DNA of 64,000 nt from Betaproteobacteria bacterium (lineage in GTDB: Bacteria > Pseudomonadota > Gammaproteobacteria > Burkholderiales > Casimicrobiaceae): positions 123,225 through 187,224 of the forward strand of contig JAAFIS010000008.1 in the NCBI GenBank assembly GCA_013298695.1, read 5' to 3'. The translations under genes and the position numbers were made by a program. The notes under the pieces are model-generated. The model saw only the letters and a list, made by a program, of their open reading frames with translations. It made no database searches and had not been told where the DNA came from. This document shows, in pieces, positions 38,701 to 46,407 of the stretch (the first letter of the stretch is position 1; each line of letters begins with the position of its first letter).

Positions 38701-39542
38701 TCTACGGCGCAGCGCGAACTGCGTTCACGCTGCGCTTGAGCGACGTCGCTGCGAAGCGCGTTGAATTCAACATTGACGCAGCCAGTGCGTCCGCCAACGT
38801 GACGCTCAACGCGCAGAGCGTTCCGCTCGCAACATCGCTCTACGCAATGCGCGCTGCGACCACATCAATGCGTTTTTACGACGCAACGAATAAGCGCTTG
38901 TTTGTTCGCGCCGTGTTGCCAACGAATGCGACCTCCGAGCAAGTGCTCGCGTTCACGGGCACGTTTACTGCGCGCACTTCGCCTGCAACAGGATTGGCGA
39001 CGATTTCACCACCCTCAACACTCGTCGATGGTTTCGTGCGCACGCGGCACAACGATGCGCCGAGCTATGCGCTGCGCTATAACGAATCGACCATCAATGC
39101 CGCGAACACGTTCGTGTCGTCAGCGCCACTCATCGATGCGGGTGTGTCCGACACTGCGCTAAACGCAACGCCACTTGGAACGACGAATGTGATTCGTGCC
39201 TATGTGAATGCGCCGACCGATGGCCTGTATCGCATGCACATTTGGGGTGATGGCGGCGGCACGTCGCTCTACATGAACGGTCGCTACGTTCATGGCGAGT
39301 CCTTTGCGTTTTACAACGGCAACTTCTTTACTAACAACACGCCGAATCCCGAGGTTTTCGATTTTCTGCATCCGAGTGATTTAATTTCACTCAAGGCCGG
39401 TTGGCATCAGTTAACGATCGTGTTCGCAAAATACGATCCCTCGCCCGCGCAAGCGCGCATCGAATCGTCTTTGATGATGCGCTGGGCAACGCCGCAAAAT
39501 CCGAGCACGTGGGTGTTCCCAACCGTGCAGCGCGCGCCATGA
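35748..39542 (+). CDS. Large secreted G8-domain / parallel beta-helix / PA14-like protein
   Basis: A 1264-residue exported protein. Residues 25-47 are a signal peptide (SKRLFFSVVALFNWAIASVA...Q), and the mature protein begins CPFN. Next, a dockerin-like calcium module (about 48-165, with LDVDGDGVFSLADATIITRHL) resembles the one in the DUF1800 protein at 58729. A G8 domain follows (DGFWDQPSTWSGNRIPAVND). Then comes a long right-handed beta-helix with PIHWHIAGDR and VEGNVAFNVVNHAYVWSEDG, similar to the CEMIP/PKHD1 group. At the C-terminus a PA14-like domain (TDGLYRMHIWGDGGGTSLYM ... AGWHQLTIVF) is likely carbohydrate-binding. I infer binding or cleavage of an extracellular polysaccharide; no catalytic residues are certain. 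No ribosome site is visible. Confidence 0.8.
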   Translation: MLISQQKYAYTAQIIGLNRSKSKSSKRLFFSVVALFNWAIASVAVAQCPFNVSGAIAASADRDGLLLTRAAMNFSDAALTTGTGATQSASQIRSFVQTNLAKLDVDGDGVFSLADATIITRHLKGFKGDAVLDGVIPPSRAKGAARISGQAIDEYIADGCVAPALQAVNRPNAVVFNDVHEVPTASAQVSNAVTISGLSAPAPIRIVDGEYSIGCNGSFTSGVGSIANAQTVCVRHTASSEEGASINTSLWIASTQATFVSTTRYAQPPGLQPIPNTAVTRGTYPAPALTGELAPTISAIADGFWDQPSTWSGNRIPAVNDIVSIPAARTVTLRGNTASLAGLWVMGSLDLERTTVALTTRYAFVYGRVQAGTPAAPFTDSATFVFTGSDKTHTVLAMGTKGLVVMEGGLLALHGERRLAWTKIAANPTSGVTSMPAGTTSITVVDSPATWRVGDKLLIAATEIDPRKSEVVTVTAISGNTISFTPALASAKHAVVQTINGKLLDQRPSVSLLTRNIVLRGDAASDAAKFSGHVMIMANGHAQVSGVQFDRMGQLGVKGRYPIHWHIAGDRAGNYVINSAVSGSNQRAYVVHSTHNVLVEGNVAFNVVNHAYVWSEDGDEHSNRFIRNVGVLVTSPDEANFIFPINNSFFSNTSQAEHRSAVFWGRSFDRHVIRGNISGGTIEGFGFFFDLFTPRLFSTTEGSALVFENNIAHSNYKTLATGNQINYPEATSGHALMVTTGTSGNVEHVFRNYTGYYNTSAAWFEDRKTTFKNSIVADNGIGTILLRGTVDGVTLVGKSASPVVIEQFKPSVTFDAPSLLHIAGSNHGGKRAPLIRDATIVNHDGVGVMWDVDNISPIAALENVRFQNTPNRFALLSPVRFEYPLSPMWGWSDMSGAMLADNVPARLVVRDSNLVNARCTQRPDYNAMACPAAESLLLKSSAEFSMIDSRGKFTRVRNIDSDYFDAGMGASGAISWLANDERYELYGAARTAFTLRLSDVAAKRVEFNIDAASASANVTLNAQSVPLATSLYAMRAATTSMRFYDATNKRLFVRAVLPTNATSEQVLAFTGTFTARTSPATGLATISPPSTLVDGFVRTRHNDAPSYALRYNESTINAANTFVSSAPLIDAGVSDTALNATPLGTTNVIRAYVNAPTDGLYRMHIWGDGGGTSLYMNGRYVHGESFAFYNGNFFTNNTPNPEVFDFLHPSDLISLKAGWHQLTIVFAKYDPSPAQARIESSLMMRWATPQNPSTWVFPTVQRAP
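35847..35863. repeat. Palindrome of the CCCAATT family inside the signal-peptide codons
   Basis: GCCCTATTTAATTGGGC, coding for ALFNWA within the signal peptide of the G8 protein. It matches the 17-bp family at all but one arm position, showing that the motif also occurs inside genes. Confidence 0.4.
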
Positions 39543-40072
39543 AGCGACTCGGTCTTTGCGCGTCGCTAATCGCAACTACGGTGCTCACCGCCGGATGCGC
39601 ATCGTTGTTCGATTCGCATGCAGATCATCACGCCCATGCGCACGCAGATCGCCCCTTGCCCGATTCTGTGCAAACGGCGCATGTGTGTCGCGCGGGTGCG
39701 TTCCTCGAAGCCGCGAGCATCATCAATTCAACGGTTGACATCGCGATGGCTTTGCCGCCAAACACCACGGAGCGAACTCGCGCCGAACTCGACACCATTC
39801 TCTACACCGCGCTCAAGCAAGCGAAGAGCGAAGTGCATTGCGTGTCGGGCGCGCTCAACTTCGGTTATGAGCGCTCGTTTGCTGGCGTGATCAAACGCGG
39901 CGTCGCGCTCGCGCAATCGCGCCGACTCAAACAAGAAGTAATCGAGGTTGGCATGAGCGTCGTCGCATCGCTTGAAACTAATCGCCGCATCGATCCCGCG
40001 CCGCAAGCGGCGGTGTCCGCACCGCCTGCATTGCACGCATCGCCTGCGGCGAATGCAGTGGAAAAGAAGTAG
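39539..40072 (+). CDS. Lipoprotein coupled to the G8 protein
   Basis: 177 residues with a lipoprotein signal, MKRLGLCASLIATTVLTAGC, with lipobox LTAGC. A His/Asp-rich patch follows (DSHADHHAHAHADRP), which might bind metal. The rest is helical (FLEAASIINSTVDIAMALPP) and matches no family I recognise. The ATG overlaps the stop of the G8 gene (ATGA), so translation is coupled and the two products probably work together at the outer membrane. Confidence 0.75.
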   Translation: MKRLGLCASLIATTVLTAGCASLFDSHADHHAHAHADRPLPDSVQTAHVCRAGAFLEAASIINSTVDIAMALPPNTTERTRAELDTILYTALKQAKSEVHCVSGALNFGYERSFAGVIKRGVALAQSRRLKQEVIEVGMSVVASLETNRRIDPAPQAAVSAPPALHASPAANAVEKK

Positions 40073-40201
40073 TCACGCTGCCCAAGCGGCGTGTCAAAGT
40101 ATCACAAACATCGTACACAGCACTATCTTCCATCGACTCATCAACTTGGCTGATAGAGAAGATTACTGTATTTATCGAAAAACAGCATAAATAACGCATT
40201 C

Positions 40202-40218
40202 GCCCATGTTGATTGGGC
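40202..40218. repeat. Palindrome of the CCCAATT family
   Basis: GCCCATGTTGATTGGGC, in the 219-base spacer between the lipoprotein and the methyltransferase. The spacer otherwise shows no gene. Confidence 0.45.
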
Positions 40219-40291
40219 GATTATCGGTGAGGCCAGTAGCGTTTAAGTTAAGCTAACGCTTCTCGCAGCAAAAGCGTAAAGGCGTTTCCGC

Positions 40292-41086
40292 ATGCACGGC
40301 ATCCCAGCGCACGACAGCGGTCGCAGCATCGACTGGAGCAAAACCTCATCTGACTATGGCCAACATCGTCCGGGGCCGCCAGCGTCGTTCTACGCACGGT
40401 TGCGCGCCCTTGGCGTCGGGCTTCCGGGTCAACGCGTCCTCGATCTCGGCACCGGCACGGGTTTGCTCGCGCGTGAGTTCGCCGCGAACGGCTGCGTCGC
40501 CAGCGGCACCGACATCGCGCAAGGTCAAATTGAAGAAGCGATTCGTCTCGCAGATGCAGCGAATCTCAGCTGCGATTTTCACGTCGCGGGAAGCGAAATG
40601 CAGCCCTTCCCCGACGCCACCTTCGATTGCATCACCGCCATGCAATGCTGGCTCTACTTCGATCAAGAAAAAACGGTCGCGGAAGTGAAGCGCTTATTGA
40701 AACCGGGCGGCGTACTCGTCACCGCGCATTTCTCATGGCTGGCGCGCCTCGATGCGATTGCCAAAGCCTCCGAACAACTCGTGCTGAAATTCAATCCGCA
40801 ATGGGGCGGCAAAGATTGGTCGGGCTACGTCCCGCCCGTTCAATACGAACTCGACAAACATTTCCCGCTTGCCGCCATGTTTTGGTACGACGAAGCCATC
40901 CCCTTCACGCGCGAAAGCTGGCGCGGCCGCATGCGCGCCTGCCGAGGCACCGGCGCCACACTCCCCGAAGATCAACTCGCCCAATTTGATCGCGAACACG
41001 ATGCGTTGCTCAAAGAAATTGCGGGTGAAGAATTCACGGTGCAGCATCGAATCAACGCTCATGTGTTTACTACGGCAACTCTGTAG
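40292..41086 (+). CDS. Class I SAM-dependent methyltransferase
   Basis: 264 residues, cytoplasmic. The SAM-binding motif I is VLDLGTGTGLLAREFA, followed by the acidic strand-2 loop SGTDIAQGQIEEA, motif III-like FPDATFDCITAMQCWLYF and the LLKPGGVLV motif. The C-terminal half carries a substrate lid (FTRESWRGRMRACRGTGAT). It is of the Methyltransf_11 type; the substrate is unknown. Its TAG stop lies within a REP-like repeat arm (41082-41106). Confidence 0.88.
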   Translation: MHGIPAHDSGRSIDWSKTSSDYGQHRPGPPASFYARLRALGVGLPGQRVLDLGTGTGLLAREFAANGCVASGTDIAQGQIEEAIRLADAANLSCDFHVAGSEMQPFPDATFDCITAMQCWLYFDQEKTVAEVKRLLKPGGVLVTAHFSWLARLDAIAKASEQLVLKFNPQWGGKDWSGYVPPVQYELDKHFPLAAMFWYDEAIPFTRESWRGRMRACRGTGATLPEDQLAQFDREHDALLKEIAGEEFTVQHRINAHVFTTATL

Positions 41087-41106
41087 GCGCGGGCTTGACC
41101 GCGCTT
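41082..41106. repeat. Single REP arm at the methyltransferase stop codon
   Basis: TGTAGGCGCGGGCTTGAC, 18 bases identical to the left arm of the repeat at 52873-52890, followed by CGCGCTT. The stop codon TAG of the methyltransferase is the TAG of the repeat. No full inverted partner arm is seen nearby. Confidence 0.6.
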
Positions 41107-41444
41107 CGTGCGCATCGGAGCGAACTCCGCGCTCGCGCCTGTTCGTGGTGACCTAGTCAAACCATGAACGTATTTCACGAGCGTTGTTGCCGGATCAATC
41201 GACTGGAGACGTGCGCTTATAGACTGTGTACGCGTTCGCACCCGATTCCCGGTTATTCGAGCGCCCGAACGAGCACACGAGAGAGACACGTTTGCGAACA
41301 GCGTGTTCGTAGTTATATTGCAGAATTACAAATGGGTAACCGCTCCACGCGCCGCGTTCCCAGCCCTGCAAGGCGAAGCCTGTAGGCAATATCTTGTGTG
41401 TGAATGAAAGATCGACTATGCGCCGTGCGAATAAAGCAATTTAG
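41087..41444. other. Intergenic region before the low-GC gene
   Basis: These 358 bases hold a REP arm at the left edge and no convincing gene; the frames seen on both strands lack starts and coding character. I looked for an attC-like GTTRRRY site ahead of the next gene and found none. Confidence 0.5.
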
Positions 41445-41450
41445 GTGTAC

Positions 41451-42347
41451 ATGCAGGTTCCATCGCCACTGACTCTTCTACCCATACTCATATCGCTAGT
41501 TGCACTATGGGTTGCAGTGAAAAACTACTACCGGAAGAACGGGGTCGAACTACGGGGTTCGTTTCAGATTGCTTCGAGTAGAGCCTGCGAAGACAGATAC
41601 GTCAGCAACATCTTGATTGAGAACATTAAAGATCGTTCAACCACAATTTTCGACATTTATCTGAAGGTCGGCAATTCGATTTACATACACCTCATTGAAT
41701 TTGACGAGAGCCCGTTAACTCTTAAGCCGTACGAGACATACCAAAAGCAGTTCGGTCCAATCGAGTTCTACGGATTCAATCTTCGGAAATTTGATGTAAA
41801 CGACCTCTTAGCTAACCAAAGGCTGAAGAAGCGATTGGTTCTCTCCACGTCCGATGGACGATACGAAGTACCAAGGCGCATCGAGAGTTGGAGTCCCATT
41901 GCTGATTTCTTCAGCAATCACCTAACCGGGATACTTCGACCAGTTCCGTCTAGATACAAGGACACTGATCTTGGCAGCAACATCAAGTTTGTTGTCGAAG
42001 TCACGGACAATTTAGACAAGACTCACATTATTCCAGTTGGTCGAGACGATCATGATATCGGAGTGTTTCGAGGCTTCCGGCTAACCAGAGAATCGCTGAC
42101 TTCAAAAGAAGTGCTAGAACTATTCCTGCTCGACCGTCAAATCGACGGCTCGCTCAACGTCAAAGACTTTTCCGTCTGCGACGTCGATGCGTGGAGAGAG
42201 CAGCGTTATCGCGACTACAGTCAAAATAGAGTGAAAATCGATTCCGATTCTTTCGTCTTTTATTATGTTGTCGGACGATGGATTACATATCGTCGAAATC
42301 GAGAGATGCGACAGGCAAACAAACTCATCGCTAGGTCGCGCCAATAA
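41451..42347 (+). CDS. Hypothetical membrane-anchored protein, probable acquired gene
   Basis: 298 residues, family not recognised. One N-terminal membrane segment (LTLLPILISLVALWVAVKNY), then a soluble part with beta-rich stretches (VSNILIENIKDRSTTIFDIY), perhaps an immunoglobulin-like fold, and a basic C-terminal end (RRNREMRQANKLIARSRQ). Base composition is clearly more AT-rich than the neighbours, and AGA and ATA codons are frequent, which suggests transfer. The ATG at 41451 follows AGG by five bases; a GTG at 41445 is the alternative. The stop codon lies in the 5' end of an attC-like site. Confidence 0.65.
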   Translation: MQVPSPLTLLPILISLVALWVAVKNYYRKNGVELRGSFQIASSRACEDRYVSNILIENIKDRSTTIFDIYLKVGNSIYIHLIEFDESPLTLKPYETYQKQFGPIEFYGFNLRKFDVNDLLANQRLKKRLVLSTSDGRYEVPRRIESWSPIADFFSNHLTGILRPVPSRYKDTDLGSNIKFVVEVTDNLDKTHIIPVGRDDHDIGVFRGFRLTRESLTSKEVLELFLLDRQIDGSLNVKDFSVCDVDAWREQRYRDYSQNRVKIDSDSFVFYYVVGRWITYRRNREMRQANKLIARSRQ

Positions 42348-42412
42348 CGTGCGCGTTGGTATTGGTTCTGGCGGACACAACACCGCAGCGGGCCTTAATT
42401 CACGCGTTAGGC
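42342..42412 (+). other. attC-like integron recombination site
   Basis: The right end ...CCTTAATTCACGCGTTAGGC is very like the L'-R' half of integron attC sites and ends in the core GTTAGGC (GTTRRRY). The left end TAACGTG is complementary to it with a bulge, and the intervening sequence has a small GCGG/CCGC hairpin. Length about 70 bases is in range. The left core (CAATAAC) is poor against RYYYAAC. The gene upstream ends in it, and a GNAT gene begins 15 bases downstream. No integrase or second site is in the window. Confidence 0.4.
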
Positions 42413-42426
42413 GTCAAAATTTTCGC

Positions 42427-42903
42427 ATGCCCATCACCCAAGAATCCCCCAACCAACCCGACGTCATCGCGCTCATCGCCGAGCTAGACGCCTACCAAGA
42501 TTCGCTGTATCCAGCCGAGGTGCGTTATTCGCTTGATCTCGCGTCACTGTGCAAACCCAATGTGCTGTTCGTCGTTGCGCGGGATGAGCAGCAGGTCGCG
42601 GTCGGTTGTGGCGCGGTGGTGCTTCATGAGACTTTCGGTGAGGTGAAGCGCATGTACGTGAAACCCGAAGCCCGAGGCAAGGGCGTTGCACAGGAAATCA
42701 TCAGCGCGCTTGAAACCATGGCCTACGATTCTGGTTGTCGCGCGCTGATGCTTGAAACCGGGCCGTATCAAGCGGCGGCGTTGAGTTTCTACGAAGGCCA
42801 AGGCTACGCGCGAAGAGCCGCGTTTGGCGGGTACCCCGAGCATCCGCTCAGCGTGTTCATGGGGAAATCTCTCAGCGCAGCCGCGACGATCAAAGACAAC
42901 TGA
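42427..42903 (+). CDS. GNAT-family N-acetyltransferase
   Basis: 158 residues. The acetyl-CoA-binding motif is VKRMYVKPEARGKGVAQEII (R/Q-x-x-G-x-G/A type RGKGVA), preceded by VGCGAVVLHETFGE and followed by MLETGPYQAAALSFYEGQGY. It acetylates an unknown amine or amino acid. The ATG at 42427 was chosen because upstream residues lie over the attC-like site. Sits right after that site, a common place for GNAT cassette genes. Confidence 0.88.
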   Translation: MPITQESPNQPDVIALIAELDAYQDSLYPAEVRYSLDLASLCKPNVLFVVARDEQQVAVGCGAVVLHETFGEVKRMYVKPEARGKGVAQEIISALETMAYDSGCRALMLETGPYQAAALSFYEGQGYARRAAFGGYPEHPLSVFMGKSLSAAATIKDN

Positions 42904-43351
42904 TCCAATCCACAGCGAGGCTCATCTCCGGTGCCTGTCACCGTAAAAACATCTCGCTCAAACTGGATTGGTTGCCTGATTCCAGCGAGATTCCGGCTCG
43001 CTCATGCTTTTGTTCGTTTTGCGCGAAACATGGCGGCGCTTGGACGTCATGCCGCACGGCAACGCTTGGCGTAACTGTTCGCGATGAAGCGCAAGTTTCG
43101 AAGAACACGCTCGGCACCCAAACCGCGATTTTTCGTGGGTGGTCAAGCTGCGGCGCTTAGCGTGGAGCGACATCGATGGAAAGATTCATCCGGTGGTCAA
43201 CGTGAACGTATTCGATAACGTCGATGCCAGTTTGCTCAAACGCGGGGACGTTTCTCTCGATGGAGAAGAAGCCACTCGACTCGCGCGCCGTGCGGAGAGA
43301 TGGATTTCGAACGTCCGGTTTCTAGCCGATAGATTAATTTCCGACAAGTAG
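42900..43351 (+). pseudogene. GFA-family (glutathione-dependent formaldehyde-activating-like) protein, frameshifted
   Basis: Two frames join into one GFA-family protein: the first reads ARLISGACHRKNISLKLDW, then ARSCFCSFCAKHGGAWTS and TAIFRGWSSCGA; the second continues LAWSDIDGKIHPVVNVNVFD and ends ERWISNVRFLADRL. One base is missing near 43156 (GC|TTAGCG), giving an early TAG. No start codon is found in the first frame. Two zinc ligands are also changed: C-H-R for the usual C-H-C, and W-x2-C for C-x2-C, while the central C-x-C-x2-C is kept. I conclude the gene is decaying, not merely mis-sequenced. Confidence 0.7.
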
Positions 43352-43432
43352 CGGCGTGGATAGTTTGCATGGGTCAGCACATCGACCCGCAGCGCCGCAT
43401 AATTGATCCATCGAGAGCTCGGAAATCTGCGA

Positions 43433-43963
43433 ATGCGTTTAATTTGCGTAATGTTGTTGGCTGTGACCCTGTTCGCTAGCGGCTGCCAAACGCTTCACTC
43501 TCAGCAACGCGCCTCCGCTGCTGATACCGCTGCGATTGAACGCGTTATTGATACGTTCAAAACCTCAATTGCCAACAAAGACAAAGCCGCCTATATGGCG
43601 CTTTTCTTCTCAAACAAACCCGAGGAGATCGGCTGGCAATACGTCTCTGAAGACACGCGGCTCGAAAAAATTCGAAACACGAAACCTGATGCCATTAAGG
43701 CTCGAAAGATTCCGACGAATAATTTTGTGAGCCTGATCGACGCGGCGGTTGCGGCAACGGAGCGGCACGAAGAAGTTTTCTCAAACGTGGCGATTGATTC
43801 CGATGGCGAGATAGCATCGGTCTCGTTCGACTACGTATTTTTGATGGGTAACCAGAAAACCAATTGGGGTCGGGAGATGTGGCAACTGGTGCGCACCGAA
43901 GGCGGCTGGAAAATATTTTCTGTCGTCTACACGATTCGCGACGAATTAAGCGCTCTGCGATGA
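43433..43963 (+). CDS. Lipoprotein with SnoaL/NTF2-like domain
   Basis: 176 residues; lipoprotein signal MRLICVMLLAVTLFASGC with lipobox FASGC. Mature part: AIERVIDTFKTSIANKDKAA, EEIGWQYVSEDTRLEKIRNT and VFLMGNQKTNWGREMWQLVR, with a final W-x-I-F-S-V-V strand, the pattern of SnoaL/DUF4440-type cone-shaped folds. Ligand unknown; outer-membrane or periplasmic location by lipobox. The ATG at 43433 was chosen because it opens the signal peptide; an in-frame TTG at 43403 does not. Confidence 0.75.
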   Translation: MRLICVMLLAVTLFASGCQTLHSQQRASAADTAAIERVIDTFKTSIANKDKAAYMALFFSNKPEEIGWQYVSEDTRLEKIRNTKPDAIKARKIPTNNFVSLIDAAVAATERHEEVFSNVAIDSDGEIASVSFDYVFLMGNQKTNWGREMWQLVRTEGGWKIFSVVYTIRDELSALR

Positions 43964-44008
43964 GGCACGCCGCGTCGCCTTTGATCGTGAGCATGGTGAC
44001 GGTTTTCT

Positions 44009-44509
44009 TTGAATCACCCTGAGCATCTTGCAACGATCCTCCGCTTTCTTGAAAGTGTGGGGATCAACGTGGTGAAGGCTGACGTGTCCGCCACCAGTTT
44101 TTTGCCCGGCATCGCAATCGCTGATGGCGCGTTGATTGTGGATGTGAATCGGTTGCTGTGGCCCGGTGATTTGCTGCATGAGGCGGGGCATCTTGCGGTG
44201 TTGCCCGGCCACTTGCGGCCGCTTGCGAACGACACTATCGAAGTGGGCGCAGAACTTGGCGATGCGGGTGAGCAGGAGGCGCTGGCCTGGGCTTACGCGG
44301 CGGCAATTGAGCTTGCAATTCCGATGCACGTGTTGATTCACGACGGCGGCTATCGCGGCGGGGCGAAGGCGCTATTGCAGATGTATGAATTTGGTATCTA
44401 TCCGGGACTGCGTGGCTTGTGCAGCGCGGGCTTAACGCAGGCGGTGGGATTCACTGCGGACTGCGGCGAGATTCGCTATCCGAGAATGCTTCGATGGCTG
44501 AGAAACTAA
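44009..44509 (+). CDS. Small HExxH-motif protein, probable metallopeptidase-like
   Basis: 166 residues starting at a TTG (MNHPEHLATILRFLESVGIN). It contains WPGDLLHEAGHLAVLP, an HExGH zinc-binding pattern, preceded by SFLPGIAIADGALIVDVNRL. A fourth helix with E (GDAGEQEALAWAYAAAIE) could give the third ligand. No signal peptide. I do not recognise a named family; the HEAGH motif could also serve a non-peptidase zinc role. No ATG is available upstream in frame. Confidence 0.6.
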   Translation: MNHPEHLATILRFLESVGINVVKADVSATSFLPGIAIADGALIVDVNRLLWPGDLLHEAGHLAVLPGHLRPLANDTIEVGAELGDAGEQEALAWAYAAAIELAIPMHVLIHDGGYRGGAKALLQMYEFGIYPGLRGLCSAGLTQAVGFTADCGEIRYPRMLRWLRN

Positions 44510-44537
44510 ATTCCACAATACGCTTAATAGGGCTGAC

Positions 44538-45074
44538 ATGAATATCGATATTGATTCAAACAAAGTGTGGGTCGTTGCGTTGGTTGGTGCGTTTGTAGTT
44601 TGGCGCATTTATCGACGGGTGCAGCGACTGACCACACGGCAGCAAATGCGCCCCTTTCGATCATGGTTCGCCGTCATTTTCTTTCCGCTGCTGGTGATTG
44701 GGTTGTTGTTCGGAATCGCGAGTACGCCGCTGCAATCGTTGTCGAAGCTCGCCGGTGTTGCAGTTGGCGTCGGCCTAGCGTTTTACGGGCTGCGTCATAC
44801 GCGGTTTGAGGTGACGGCGGATGGCCTGTTCTACAAGCCAAATACCTATATTGGAGCGGGAATCGCGTTGCTGCTGGTTGGGCGCATCGCGTGGCGCTTC
44901 GCGCAGATGTACGCTGCGGGCGGCAGCTCTGGAAAGTTTTCGGAGGGCTTTATCCAAAGCCCGCTCACGCTGTTCGTCGTCGGCATACTTGCGGGTTATT
45001 ACGCGTGGTATGCGTTCGGATTGCTTCGTTGGCGTAGCGCAGTGAATGCCGAGTCGAAACTTGTGAGTCTCTAG
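44538..45074 (+). CDS. Polytopic membrane protein (CcdC/DUF1453-like)
   Basis: 178 residues with about five hydrophobic segments: VWVVALVGAFVVWRIYRRV, SWFAVIFFPLLVIGLLFGIA, LAGVAVGVGLAFYGLRHTRF, YIGAGIALLLVGRIAWRF and LTLFVVGILAGYYAWYAFGL. RQQMRPFRSWF after the first segment and TRFEVTADGLFYKPNTYIG resemble DUF1453/CcdC proteins, whose function is unsettled. Resemblance is moderate. Follows the HExxH protein by 28 bases, perhaps cotranscribed. Confidence 0.65.
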   Translation: MNIDIDSNKVWVVALVGAFVVWRIYRRVQRLTTRQQMRPFRSWFAVIFFPLLVIGLLFGIASTPLQSLSKLAGVAVGVGLAFYGLRHTRFEVTADGLFYKPNTYIGAGIALLLVGRIAWRFAQMYAAGGSSGKFSEGFIQSPLTLFVVGILAGYYAWYAFGLLRWRSAVNAESKLVSL

Positions 45075-45145
45075 CTAAAAGCACATCGTTTCTTGTGGCA
45101 CAAACGCTATGATGCGACGCTTGAGTCACCTCACGGGAACAACAA

Positions 45146-45712
45146 ATGGCAACAGCACGAACTGGAACCAAAGGCGTTTTGCTCGTCGTCGATGTGCAAG
45201 AAGACGTGATGAAAAACGCGTGGGATGCGCCGCGCGTGATTGGGAATGTCGTACGTGCGGTCGAGCGTGCGCGTGAGGCGAGTGTTCCCGTAATGTGGGT
45301 GCAGCACGCGGACGATGATCTCGCTTACGGTAGCCCTGGGTGGCAGTTAGTCTCTGCGCTGAAACCCGCGGCGAATGAAGCGGTGATCCACAAAAATTTC
45401 AATTCGTCGTTTGAACAAACGGCGCTTGAAGATGAATTAGCGAGAGTCGGCGCATCGCACATTACGCTCGCAGGGGCTGCGACCAACTGGTGCATTCGCG
45501 CGACTGCATATGGCGCGCTGGAACGCGGCTATGACTTGACGTTAATCAAAGATGCGCACACGACAAAAGATACCGAACTCGGTAACGGCGAGAAAATCGA
45601 GGCTGCGAACTTCGTTCGCGATCTCAATATCGCAATGCAATGGCTGAGCTATCCTGGTCGAGCGAATAAAACGGCGACCGCCGAGGAGATCGATTTTGCT
45701 GCGCTTGCTTGA
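45146..45712 (+). CDS. Isochorismatase-family cysteine hydrolase
   Basis: 188 residues, cytoplasmic. The catalytic triad is D16 (LVVDVQEDV), K83 (HKNFNSSF) and C116 (ATNWCIRAT), preceded by the cis-peptide region GAA. Family members hydrolyse amides or vinyl ethers (nicotinamide, isochorismate and others); the substrate cannot be assigned. Stands alone. Confidence 0.88.
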   Translation: MATARTGTKGVLLVVDVQEDVMKNAWDAPRVIGNVVRAVERAREASVPVMWVQHADDDLAYGSPGWQLVSALKPAANEAVIHKNFNSSFEQTALEDELARVGASHITLAGAATNWCIRATAYGALERGYDLTLIKDAHTTKDTELGNGEKIEAANFVRDLNIAMQWLSYPGRANKTATAEEIDFAALA

Positions 45713-45758
45713 TGGGGCGAGCAAACCGTTGTTGAGCGCTGTATTCGGATAGTGATCG

Positions 45759-46310
45759 ATGGTTTTCTCGCGCGCTCAGCAAAGTGATGACCGCGTATCG
45801 GAACGCGAATTTCCCACCGCGTCGCTTATCGATCAGGAGTTCCGCAATCGGGCGTACTACACCGATTCGTACGCTACGTGGCTCACGCGCTTAAACGCAA
45901 CGCCAGTTGAGTTGTTCAAGGCAATATTCGCGCATCGTCCAACATGGATGAAGCGGGTGATAGCCGCGCGCAATTGGCTTGCTGCACGACTCGGGCTCGA
46001 CGCACCAACCGTTGCGGAAACCATGAGCCCATCGCGCGATGAAGTACACGCGGTGGACGGAAGAATTGGTGGATGGCACATTTTTGTGCTGACGGATCAT
46101 GAGCTGATTGCGGGGCGCGACAATAAACACCTCGATTTCCGAGTGTCGATCATGCGCGAAACAGGTGCAGAAATCTCAAACGGTGTCGTTTCCACAGTGT
46201 GCGTTGTGCACAACGTTTTCGGGAAGATTTATCTGTTCTTTGTCTTGCCGTTCCATCGACGAGGATTGCGTTGGCTCATTTCGTCTGCTTCGGCGAATGG
46301 TCGGCTATGA
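45759..46310 (+). CDS. DUF2867 family protein
   Basis: 183 residues, with FPTASLIDQEFRNRAYYTDS, LFKAIFAHRPTWMKRVIAAR and VLTDHELIAGRDNKHLDFRV, the conserved blocks of DUF2867. No signal peptide. Function unknown. About half the residues are in hydrophobic or amphipathic stretches (FGKIYLFFVLPFHRRGLRWL), so weak membrane contact is possible. It precedes another small hypothetical gene by 97 bases. Confidence 0.7.
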   Translation: MVFSRAQQSDDRVSEREFPTASLIDQEFRNRAYYTDSYATWLTRLNATPVELFKAIFAHRPTWMKRVIAARNWLAARLGLDAPTVAETMSPSRDEVHAVDGRIGGWHIFVLTDHELIAGRDNKHLDFRVSIMRETGAEISNGVVSTVCVVHNVFGKIYLFFVLPFHRRGLRWLISSASANGRL

Positions 46311-46407
46311 TCATTAGCTAAACACGTCATTGCGGGCGCTCAATTCGCCACGTCAAATCGGATTGACATCATGCCAGAATGCTGAGCACAACGAAACGTG
46401 ATTGCTT

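Noticed and set aside
42342..42412. Reading the attC-like site as proof of an integron
   Set aside because: There is no integrase and no second site in the window, and the left core is poor; kept only as a tentative feature.
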